Of a DNA stretch of 5,743 nucleotides, positions 1-5,302 are shown one piece after another. The DNA comes from an uncultured Collinsella sp. GTDB taxonomy: Bacteria > Actinomycetota > Coriobacteriia > Coriobacteriales > Coriobacteriaceae. Below the pieces are notes generated by a model. That model did no database searches, was not told the DNA's origin, and worked only from the letters and a program-made list of their open reading frames with translations. The DNA lies in contig CALBBA010000246.1 in assembly GCA_937926755.1 (NCBI GenBank), forward strand, positions 1-5,743. Direction: 5' to 3'. Every line of letters starts with the position of its first letter. Position 1 is the first letter of the stretch. Position numbers and translations under genes: made by a program.

Positions 1-171
1 GAGGTCACGCATAACCACTGCGTCCATGTTGTGGATACGTACTTTCCCGATTTGGAAGCCGATCCTGCGTGGAAGATTGCGCAGCGTAGCGGGGTCGCGA
101 CGATTGCCGCCGGTGAGGGTGACGAGGGCATCGATTATGAGTTCGTGACGTATCGTCGCGTTGAGGCGTAA
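1..171 (+). CDS. folA: Dihydrofolate reductase, C-terminal fragment
   Basis: Frame 1 is open from the left edge to a TAA at 169-171, giving 56 residues of a gene that begins outside the window. The fragment carries the typical C-terminal signature of bacterial dihydrofolate reductases. An Asp-Thr-Tyr-Phe-Pro strand (residues 12-16 of the fragment) matches the family's D-T-F/Y-F-P element. A Trp follows at residue 24 in the position of the family's 'P..W' element, and the final beta-strand Y-E-F-V-T-Y-R-R-V (46-54) matches the family's 'Y.F..Y.R' ending. The enzyme reduces dihydrofolate to tetrahydrofolate with NADPH in the cytoplasm, feeding thymidylate, purine and methionine synthesis. The N-terminal catalytic half is not visible, so activity cannot be judged. 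In many bacteria thyA lies just upstream; that cannot be seen here. Confidence 0.82.
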   Translation, partial: EVTHNHCVHVVDTYFPDLEADPAWKIAQRSGVATIAAGEGDEGIDYEFVTYRRVEA

Positions 172-213
172 ATCGTCTGGCGTGAACGGTATCATCGGTT
201 TGTTTGAATGCAT

Positions 214-240
214 GGGGCGGCGCTTAGCGTCGCCTCGTTT
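214..240 (+). terminator. Possible weak intrinsic terminator after folA
   Basis: Bases 214-222 pair with 228-236 in a nine-pair, G+C-rich stem that includes two G-U pairs, closed by a five-base loop (223-227). Only three T residues follow (238-240), so this would be a weak terminator. It lies 43 bases after the folA stop and just before the next gene's putative promoter, where a terminator would be expected. It may instead be a chance hairpin in G+C-rich DNA. Confidence 0.4.
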
Positions 241-248
241 GGTATAGA
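240..248 (+). promoter_or_regulatory. Possible extended -10 promoter for the RNA methyltransferase gene
   Basis: TG at 240-241, one spacer base, then TATAGA at 243-248 form an extended -10 element with TATA intact. No convincing -35 box is seen 16-18 bases upstream, where the folA-distal hairpin lies instead. Transcription would start near 255, downstream of the ATG at 248 and upstream of the ATG at 281, which supports 281 as the start of the next gene. Confidence 0.33.
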
Positions 249-280
249 TGTGCTGTAAAGAAAGGTGCGGGCTGGCTGCT

Positions 281-1195
281 ATGACTGATGCCGTTGAGGT
301 TCTGCGAATCGATTCGCTCGAGGACGACCGGCTCGATGCCTACGTGCGCCTGACCGAGCGCGAGCTGCGCTGCGTGTTGGAGCCGCAAAAGGGCATCTTT
401 ATCGCCGAGAGCGCCAAGGTTATCGAGCGCGCGGTTCGCGCCGGATACGAGCCGGTGAGCTTTCTTTTGGGCGAGCGCTGGCTTGACCAGATGATGCCGC
501 TGTTCGAGCGCCTGGCGGTTCGCGAAGGTGCGGGTCCGGTTCCCGTGTTCGTGGCCTCGATGGAGCTTATGGAGCAGTTGACGGGCTTTAACGTGACGCG
601 CGGCGCGCTGGCGGCGTTCCGTCGCCCGCGCCAGATTCCGGTTGATGAGTTCTTGGGCGGCGTCGTCGAGGCGGCGGGGGATCGTCCGGTGCGCGTGTGC
701 GTGCTTGAGGGTATTGTCGATCACACCAATGTTGGCGCGATTTTCCGCTCTGCTGCCGCATTGAACGTTGATGGTATTTTGGTCAGCCCGACGTGCTGCG
801 ACCCGCTGTACCGTCGCTCGGCCCGCGTGAGCATGGGCACCGTGTTTCAGGTGCCGTGGACGCGCATTGGCAGCGAGGCTCGTGTGTGGCCGCATGATGG
901 CCTGAGCGCGCTGCACGATGCTGGCTTTTCGTGTGCCGCTATGGCGTTGACGGACGATTCAGTGTCGCTGGACGATCCTGTGCTGCAGAAGATTGATCGC
1001 TTGGCGATTTTTATGGGCACCGAGGGTGCCGGCTTGGGCGCCAAGACCATTGCCGGCTGTGACCACGCGGTGCGTATTCCGATGGCGCACGGGGTCGATT
1101 CGCTCAACGTGGCCGCGGCGAGCGCCGTCGCCTTTTGGCAGCTATGCCCGCACGTGAGCAATGAGTATCACTACCAGCCGGGTTTGTATCACTAG
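281..1195 (+). CDS. TrmH/SpoU family RNA 2'-O-ribose methyltransferase
   Basis: A 304-residue protein of the SPOUT superfamily, which transfers a methyl group from S-adenosylmethionine to a ribose 2'-OH of tRNA or rRNA. The N-terminal part (about 1-125) fits a substrate-binding domain, including the segment K-G-I-F-I-A-E-S at 37-44 typical of these proteins. The C-terminal part (about 135-290) is the knotted catalytic domain. Motif 1 is at 150-158 (N150, G152, R156, the expected N-x-G-x-x-x-R). Motif 2 is the F-M-G-T-E-G-A-G-L stretch at 244-252. Motif 3 is I-P-M-A at 267-270 followed by S-L-N-V-A at 274-278. All three motifs look intact. I chose the ATG at 281 over the in-frame ATG at 248: the upstream one has no ribosome binding site and overlaps a possible -10 box, whereas an A-rich AAAGG lies at 260-265, though somewhat far from 281. 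The exact target (23S rRNA or tRNA position) cannot be assigned from sequence alone. Confidence 0.9.
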   Translation: MTDAVEVLRIDSLEDDRLDAYVRLTERELRCVLEPQKGIFIAESAKVIERAVRAGYEPVSFLLGERWLDQMMPLFERLAVREGAGPVPVFVASMELMEQLTGFNVTRGALAAFRRPRQIPVDEFLGGVVEAAGDRPVRVCVLEGIVDHTNVGAIFRSAAALNVDGILVSPTCCDPLYRRSARVSMGTVFQVPWTRIGSEARVWPHDGLSALHDAGFSCAAMALTDDSVSLDDPVLQKIDRLAIFMGTEGAGLGAKTIAGCDHAVRIPMAHGVDSLNVAAASAVAFWQLCPHVSNEYHYQPGLYH

Positions 1196-1262
1196 GCTGT
1201 TATTCCGCACTGTGCTCTAATTCGGGGTGTTTCGGTCGCCGCCAGTCGGTGCTAAGCTGGAT

Positions 1263-1292
1263 TTGCCTTTGGTTTTTAATTGCTGTTTTACT
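1263..1292 (+). promoter_or_regulatory. Possible promoter for the MATE transporter gene
   Basis: TTGCCT (1263-1268, 4/6 to the -35 consensus) is followed after 18 bases by TTTACT (1287-1292, 4/6 to the -10 consensus). A TG one base before it (1284-1285) makes an extended -10. A start near 1299 would leave a leader of about 20 bases before the GTG at 1321. A competing -10-like TCTAAT at 1216-1221 lacks a well-placed -35. The 125-base gap after the methyltransferase stop shows no clear terminator. Confidence 0.3.
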
Positions 1293-1309
1293 GTTTGACG
1301 TATGCGTGT

Positions 1310-1316
1310 GGGGAGG
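1310..1316 (+). promoter_or_regulatory. Ribosome binding site that decides the MATE start
   Basis: GGGGAGG at 1310-1316 is a strong Shine-Dalgarno match four bases before the GTG at 1321. The spacing is short but workable. No comparable site precedes the upstream in-frame GTG at 1249. Confidence 0.6.
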
Positions 1317-1320
1317 GCGT

Positions 1321-2670
1321 GTGGCTAAGAAATCTACGGCTATCGATGTAACGCAAGGTGTCATTTGGCAGCAATTACTGTCGCTGTGCGTTCCCATCTT
1401 TTTTAGTTCGTTTTTTCAGCAGGCCTACACGCTTATCGGTACGTATATCGTCGGTCAGTTTGGCGGCAAGCTCGCGCTGGGTGGCATTCAAGCCACGATG
1501 GTGCTCACCGAGCTCTGCATTGGCTTTTGCGTTGGCGTCGGCGCCGGCTGCGCGGTCATTACCGGTCAGTATTTTGGCCAGCACGATGATGAGCGACTGA
1601 GTCGTTCGGTCCATACGGCCATGACGCTCGCGCTAGTGGGCGGTATCGTTTTCTCGATTCTTGGCATAGTGTTCGTTGAGCCCATGCTAGTGCTTATGAA
1701 CACGCCGCACGAGCTACTTGCCGAGGGCGTTGCCTATGCTCGCTGTTATTTTGCCGCGATGGTTGCGGCGCTGCTGCTTAATATGGGAACCGCACTGCTG
1801 CGTGCCGTGGGCGACACGCGCGGGCCTGCTGTGATTATCGCTTCCGGCTGCCTTGTTAATGCGGTGCTGGATGTCATCTTCGTTGCTGTGCTTCATATGG
1901 AGGCGCTGGGCTGCGGCATCGCGGTGGCGCTGACCATTTGCTCCAATGCAACGATGATCGTGTTGCGCATGATGCGCGCTCCGGGTGCATGGCGTCTTTC
2001 GCTGTCTAAGCTCGGCATCGATCGCGATTTTTGCAAGAGTATGATCTCGTGTGGTCTGCCACTCGGTTTTCAATCGGCTGCCTATTCGATCTCGAACGTG
2101 CTGATCCAGGTGTCGGTTAATTCGTTTGGCGCCGATGTCACAACTGCTTGGGGTCTATCTGGGCGCCTGGATGGCATTATCTGGATGGTGACCGAGGCGC
2201 TCGGCGTATCGATCACCACGTTCTCGGCGCAGAACTTTGGCGCGCGCAATTACGAGCGCATGCGCAAGGGATATCACACGTCGCTCGTGCTGTCGTTTAT
2301 GCTCATTGGTGGCCTGTCTGCCGTGCTCCTGGTGTTCTCGGGTCCTCTGTCGCGTTTGTTTGTCGACGATGCTTCGATTTCGGCGTACACCACGACGATT
2401 CTTCATTTCATCGCGCCGTTCTACGCGATCTTCTCGATTATCGAGAACGCGTCGGGCTCCATTCGCGGTGCCGGCGTGAGCTTGCAGCCCATGCTGCTCA
2501 CGATTTTTGGCACTGTCGTGCTCAGGGTGATCTGGGTGTTTGCGATTATGCCGTTCGATCCGTCTCTTGAGCACCTGCTGTTGGTTTACCCCGTAACCTG
2601 GCTCATCACGGCCACGATGTTCACCATCTACCACCACAGCGGCAACTGGCTCGGCCGCCCTACTGCCTAA
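1321..2670 (+). CDS. MATE family multidrug/toxin efflux transporter
   Basis: A 449-residue, very hydrophobic integral membrane protein of the usual MATE length (about 450 residues, twelve membrane helices), expected to export cationic drugs or metabolites in exchange for Na+ or H+. The N-terminal half shows the family's first-helix pattern (Q-Q-A-Y-T-L-I-G-T-Y-I-V-G-Q-F-G near residues 33-48) and, later, A-L-L-R-A-V-G-D-T-R-G-P, the conserved 'LRG.GDT..P' loop. The C-terminal half repeats the fold with G-L-P-L-G-F-Q, followed by the N-S-F-G and S-A-Q-N-F-G-A motifs. The open frame extends up to a GTG at 1249, but the added residues look like noncoding sequence, and the strong ribosome binding site points to the GTG at 1321. 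It resembles the NorM/DinF-like transporters common in gut Firmicutes and Coriobacteriia. The substrate cannot be told. No regulator gene is adjacent. The TAA stop overlaps the palindromic element that follows. Confidence 0.92.
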   Translation: MAKKSTAIDVTQGVIWQQLLSLCVPIFFSSFFQQAYTLIGTYIVGQFGGKLALGGIQATMVLTELCIGFCVGVGAGCAVITGQYFGQHDDERLSRSVHTAMTLALVGGIVFSILGIVFVEPMLVLMNTPHELLAEGVAYARCYFAAMVAALLLNMGTALLRAVGDTRGPAVIIASGCLVNAVLDVIFVAVLHMEALGCGIAVALTICSNATMIVLRMMRAPGAWRLSLSKLGIDRDFCKSMISCGLPLGFQSAAYSISNVLIQVSVNSFGADVTTAWGLSGRLDGIIWMVTEALGVSITTFSAQNFGARNYERMRKGYHTSLVLSFMLIGGLSAVLLVFSGPLSRLFVDDASISAYTTTILHFIAPFYAIFSIIENASGSIRGAGVSLQPMLLTIFGTVVLRVIWVFAIMPFDPSLEHLLLVYPVTWLITATMFTIYHHSGNWLGRPTA

Positions 2671-2742
2671 TGATCCGCATGAGACGGAGGAAAACGGATC
2701 ATTGCTCTTCGTCATGATGTCGATGATCCGTTATTCTCCGTC
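2669..2742. repeat. Intergenic palindromic element with two alternative stems
   Basis: Three copies of an eight-base ATGATCCG/CGGATCAT word lie between two convergent genes. Bases 2669-2677 (AATGATCCG) pair perfectly with 2695-2703 (CGGATCATT), giving a nine-pair stem. Bases 2683-2702 pair with 2723-2742 over 20 positions, with one G-U and one A-A mismatch and a 20-base loop. The middle arm (2695-2702) is shared, so the two stems exclude each other. Neither stem is followed by a T-run on either strand, so this is not a classical intrinsic terminator, although its position suits 3'-end formation or mRNA 3' protection for both genes. A small GTCC/GGAC hairpin (2740-2743 with 2749-2752) adjoins it. 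The shape resembles a REP/BIME-type dispersed repeat; that is an inference because only one locus is visible. Confidence 0.72.
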
Positions 2743-2755
2743 CCCTTCGGACCAA

Positions 2756-3241
2756 TTAGTATTCGATGCCTTGGCGGGCTAGGAGGCCTTCGTCGAAGTA
2801 GTGTTTGACGGGGCGCATTTCGGTTACTAGGTCGGCAAGGTCGGCGAGGGGTAGCAAGCCGCGGCCGGTGAGCACGAGCTCCGTGGTGGCGGGCTTCAGC
2901 GCAATCAGCCTCTCCACATCCTCTCGCGCCACAAATCCTCGGCGCATGGCTTCTCCTAGCTCATTCAGGATTAGCACGTCAACTTGCGAAATCTGCTCGT
3001 GTGCGAGCTCCATGACCTGAGCGGCGCAGGCCTCGGGCGTGTCGCGGTCGGCTTGTACGATGCGCAGACCCAAACGGGGCGCCGCATCATGCCCGGCGCA
3101 GTGCAGCTTCTTGGCAAACTGAAGCATGAGCACGTTAAGTCCATAGCCCGTGGCGCGCAGCGCGAGCCCCAGCGCAGCCGTCGTCTTGCCCTTGCCGTCT
3201 CCCGTATAGATTTGAACCTTGCCGACTTCCAGTGATGCCAT
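2756..3241 (-). CDS. cobO: Corrinoid (cob(I)alamin) adenosyltransferase, CobA/CobO/BtuR type, short variant
   Basis: A 161-residue cytoplasmic P-loop protein that should transfer the 5'-deoxyadenosyl group of ATP to cob(I)alamin to make adenosylcobalamin. The nucleotide-binding loop G-D-G-K-G-K-T-T is at 14-21 after the family's I-Y-T lead-in. T-E-L-V-L-T-G-R-G is at 119-128, and the family's typical ending A-D-L-V-T-E-M-R-P-V-K-H then F-D-E-G and G-I-E-Y at the C-terminus is intact. Two features are odd. The stretch after Q-F (about 43-70) is much shorter than in family members of roughly 170-200 residues. The strongly conserved L-D-E of the Walker B region reads L-N-E (N93, E94). The ATG at 3241 is preceded by AAAGGA (complement of 3247-3252) with a five-base gap, a good ribosome binding site. 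The gene converges on the transporter and diverges from ftsH, with no other cobalamin genes and no cobalamin riboswitch in the short leader. Confidence 0.88.
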   Translation of the reverse strand: MASLEVGKVQIYTGDGKGKTTAALGLALRATGYGLNVLMLQFAKKLHCAGHDAAPRLGLRIVQADRDTPEACAAQVMELAHEQISQVDVLILNELGEAMRRGFVAREDVERLIALKPATTELVLTGRGLLPLADLADLVTEMRPVKHYFDEGLLARQGIEY

Positions 3242-3267
3242 CTCTGTCCTTTCGTGCCCAGCGTAGG

Positions 3268-3294
3268 TTTATCGTCGCTCGGGTTGGGTATTCT
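3268..3294 (+). promoter_or_regulatory. Possible ftsH promoter
   Basis: TTTATC (3268-3273) and TATTCT (3289-3294, 4/6 to the -10 consensus) are 15 bases apart, so the match is weak. It is listed because the 77-92 bases between the divergent cobO and ftsH genes must hold the ftsH promoter. A start near 3301 would leave a leader of about 30 bases before the ATG at 3334. Confidence 0.22.
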
Positions 3295-3301
3295 AGAAAC
3301 C

Positions 3302-3329
3302 ATTATCAACCCCAGTAGATGGAGTTCAA
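3302..3329 (-). promoter_or_regulatory. Possible cobO promoter
   Basis: Read on the - strand, TTGAAC (complement of 3324-3329) is followed after 16 bases by GATAAT (complement of 3302-3307, 5/6 to the -10 consensus). Transcription would start near 3295, giving a leader of about 54 bases before the cobO ATG. The -35 box would lie inside the first codons or leader of ftsH, so polymerases for the two genes could interfere. Confidence 0.35.
3321..3324 (+). promoter_or_regulatory. Ribosome binding site favouring the second ATG of ftsH
   Basis: GGAG at 3321-3324 lies nine bases before the ATG at 3334. The first in-frame ATG (3319) has no purine-rich site upstream, and the third (3340) has a GGAG directly abutting it, too close to serve. 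Confidence 0.45.
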
Positions 3330-3333
3330 GCAG

Positions 3334-5226
3334 ATGGAGATGGATGACAACAAGCGTAGACGGAATATGATCCTCTACGTGCTCATCGCCTTCGTCGTCT
3401 ACCTCGTGCTCTCGACCGTTCTGTTCCCCAACATCGGTCACACGCAGCAGATTACGAAGACCGATTACTCGACGTTTGTCAAAGCGCTCGATAAGAAGAG
3501 TGTCGACAAGGTCGAGTACAACACGAACGATGACTCGATTTATTACACCAACAAGGGCGAGGACGAGAACATCGCCTATAAGACGACCGGTGTGCCGAAC
3601 GATACGGGCTTTACCGATCGCGTGCTTGAATCTGGCGCCTCGCTTGAGTCGGTCGTTCCCGATAAGAACTCGGGTCTGATGACCTACTACCTGCTCACCC
3701 TCATTCTTCCCATGGCGATTTTCTTCCTGATTGGCTGGTGGCTCAACCGCCGCATGAAGAAGGCCATGGGTGATGACGGTCCTTCGATGAACTTTGGCGG
3801 CGGTGGCTTTGGCGGCGGCGGACTGGGCAAGTCCGGCGCGCGCGTGATTGCCTCCAAGGACGTGGGCGTGACCTTTAAGGACGTCGCTGGCCAGGAAGAG
3901 GCCAAGGAGTCTCTCAAGGAGGTCGTCGACTTTCTGGAGAAGCCGCAGCGCTACGAGGAGATCGGCGCCAAGCTGCCGCGCTGTGCTCTCCTTGTTGGCC
4001 CTCCGGGTACCGGTAAGACCCTGCTTGCCAAGGCTGTTGCCGGCGAGGCCGGTGTTCCGTTCTTTAGCATTTCGGGCTCTGAGTTCGTTGAGATGTTTGT
4101 TGGTCGCGGCGCTGCAAAGGTTCGTGATCTGTTTAAGCAGGCCAAGGAAAAGGCCCCGTGTATCGTCTTTATCGATGAGATCGATACCATCGGTAAGAAG
4201 CGCGATGGCGGCGGCTTTAGCGGCAACGACGAGCGCGAGCAGACGCTCAATCAGTTGCTGACCGAGATGGATGGCTTCGATAACCACAAGGGTATCGTTG
4301 TCCTTGCCGCAACCAACCGCCCCGACAGTCTCGATCCCGCTCTACTGCGCCCCGGTCGTTTTGACCGCCGCATCCCCGTCGAGTTGCCCGATCTGACCGG
4401 CCGTAAGAACATCCTCGAGCTCCACGCCAAGAGTGTGAAGACCGAGCCGCCGATCGATCTGACCGCGATTGCCCGCGCCACGCCCGGTGCCTCGGGCGCC
4501 GACCTGGCCAATATCATCAACGAGGGCGCCCTGCGTGCCGTTCGCGAGGGTCGCAAGCGTGCAACCCAGGACGACTTCGAGGAGTCGGTGGAGGTCGTCA
4601 TTGCCGGCCAACAGCGTAAGTCCACGGTGCTGTCCGACCACGAGAAGCAGGTCGTTTCTTATCACGAGATCGGCCATGCCATCGTTGCCGCTCGCCAGAA
4701 GGGCTCTGCGCCGGTCACGAAGATCACCATCGTGCCGCGCACGAGCGGTGCTCTTGGTTATACCATGCAGGTCGAGGAGGACGAGCGCTTCCTGACGACG
4801 CGCCAGGAGGTCTTGGACAAGCTCGCTGTCTATTGCGGTGGCCGCGCAGCCGAGGAGCTCATCTTTGGAGAGATGACGACCGGCGCCGCCAACGACATCG
4901 AGCAGGCTACCAAGCTCGCCCGTAATATGGTGACGCGCTTTGGTATGTCCGACGAGTTTGGCATGATGGCGCTCGGTACCGTTCAGAATGCGTACCTCAA
5001 CCAGGACACGTCGCTCACCTGCGCCCCCGGTACGGCCGAGCGCGTGGACGCGATTGTCGCCAAGCTGATCGAGGATGCGCACGACCGCGCTCTGCAGATC
5101 CTGAAGGAGAACAAGTTCAAGCTCCACGAGCTGGCTCGTTATCTGTACAAGAAGGAGACGATCACGGGCGAGGAGTTTATGAATCTCCTCACGCGCGAGA
5201 ATCCGCTGATGCCGAAGCAGCAGTAA
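3334..5226 (+). CDS. ftsH: ATP-dependent zinc metalloprotease FtsH
   Basis: A 630-residue membrane-anchored AAA+ protease that forms hexamers, unfolds membrane and regulatory proteins with ATP and degrades them on the cytoplasmic side. Layout, numbered from the ATG at 3334: a basic N-terminus, membrane helix 1 (about 12-31), an extracytoplasmic domain (about 32-115), helix 2 (about 116-136), a Gly-rich linker (155-165), the AAA+ domain, then the peptidase. Walker A G-P-P-G-T-G-K-T is at 222-229. The pore loop F-V-G is at 255-257. Walker B ends in D281-E282. The second region of homology starts at 299 and contains the arginine fingers R339 and R342. The zinc site is H-E-I-G-H at 444-448, with the third ligand probably D521 in the A-N-D-I-E-Q-A-T segment. 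All catalytic residues are present. The Ile in HEIGH and the Arg after the pore-loop F-V-G differ from the usual HEAGH and FVGVGA. The overall text resembles the FtsH clade I know from Clostridia. An in-frame ATG at 3319 would add five residues. A strong terminator follows. Confidence 0.96.
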   Translation: MEMDDNKRRRNMILYVLIAFVVYLVLSTVLFPNIGHTQQITKTDYSTFVKALDKKSVDKVEYNTNDDSIYYTNKGEDENIAYKTTGVPNDTGFTDRVLESGASLESVVPDKNSGLMTYYLLTLILPMAIFFLIGWWLNRRMKKAMGDDGPSMNFGGGGFGGGGLGKSGARVIASKDVGVTFKDVAGQEEAKESLKEVVDFLEKPQRYEEIGAKLPRCALLVGPPGTGKTLLAKAVAGEAGVPFFSISGSEFVEMFVGRGAAKVRDLFKQAKEKAPCIVFIDEIDTIGKKRDGGGFSGNDEREQTLNQLLTEMDGFDNHKGIVVLAATNRPDSLDPALLRPGRFDRRIPVELPDLTGRKNILELHAKSVKTEPPIDLTAIARATPGASGADLANIINEGALRAVREGRKRATQDDFEESVEVVIAGQQRKSTVLSDHEKQVVSYHEIGHAIVAARQKGSAPVTKITIVPRTSGALGYTMQVEEDERFLTTRQEVLDKLAVYCGGRAAEELIFGEMTTGAANDIEQATKLARNMVTRFGMSDEFGMMALGTVQNAYLNQDTSLTCAPGTAERVDAIVAKLIEDAHDRALQILKENKFKLHELARYLYKKETITGEEFMNLLTRENPLMPKQQ

Positions 5227-5247
5227 TACTAGTTGCGCAGTGTCAAT

Positions 5248-5284
5248 CGCCCCATTTGAGTGTCCATCTCAAATGGGGCGTTTT
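5248..5284 (+). terminator. Intrinsic (Rho-independent) terminator of ftsH
   Basis: A perfect 13-base-pair stem (5248-5260 with 5268-5280), G+C-rich at its base, closes a seven-base loop (5261-5267) and is followed by TTTT (5281-5284). It begins 21 bases after the ftsH stop. The T-run is short, so some read-through into the next gene is possible. Confidence 0.9.
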
Positions 5285-5302
5285 GCGTGGGGAGTGTTGT
5301 AT

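Noticed and set aside
248..280. Upstream ATG at 248 as the start of the RNA methyltransferase
   Set aside because: No ribosome binding site before it, it overlaps the extended -10 element, and the added residues (three Cys in eleven) do not look like a family N-terminus.
224..916. 230-codon open frame on the - strand opposite the RNA methyltransferase
   Set aside because: His/Arg/Ala-rich translation typical of an antisense shadow. The sense frame carries all three SPOUT motifs.
1216..1221. TCTAAT as a -10 box for the transporter gene
   Set aside because: Five of six bases match, but the nearest -35-like TTGTAT (1184-1189) is 26 bases away, too far for a normal sigma-70-type promoter.
2155..2715. 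186-codon - strand frame opposite the transporter that spans the palindromic element
   Set aside because: Arg/Glu/His-rich translation without domain features. It is a shadow of the transporter, and its apparent start lies within the palindrome.
3242..3318. Cobalamin riboswitch or heat-shock operator between cobO and ftsH
   Set aside because: The gap is far too short for a cobalamin riboswitch, and no CIRCE, CtsR or HspR-type repeat was found.
3816..3840. Gly-codon-rich repeat in ftsH as a possible tandem repeat element
   Set aside because: It is simply the coding sequence for the Gly-rich linker between membrane helix 2 and the AAA+ domain, common in FtsH proteins.
2971..4287. 438-codon open frame on the - strand opposite the 5' half of ftsH and overlapping cobO
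   Set aside because: It is antisense to a strongly conserved gene and overlaps cobO in another frame. Its translation has no recognisable domain, and it arises naturally from the G+C-rich codon bias of ftsH. No ribosome binding site or promoter supports it.
4342..5127. 261-codon open frame on the - strand opposite the 3' half of ftsH
   Set aside because: Same kind of shadow frame; low-complexity Leu/Gly/Arg-rich translation with no family features.
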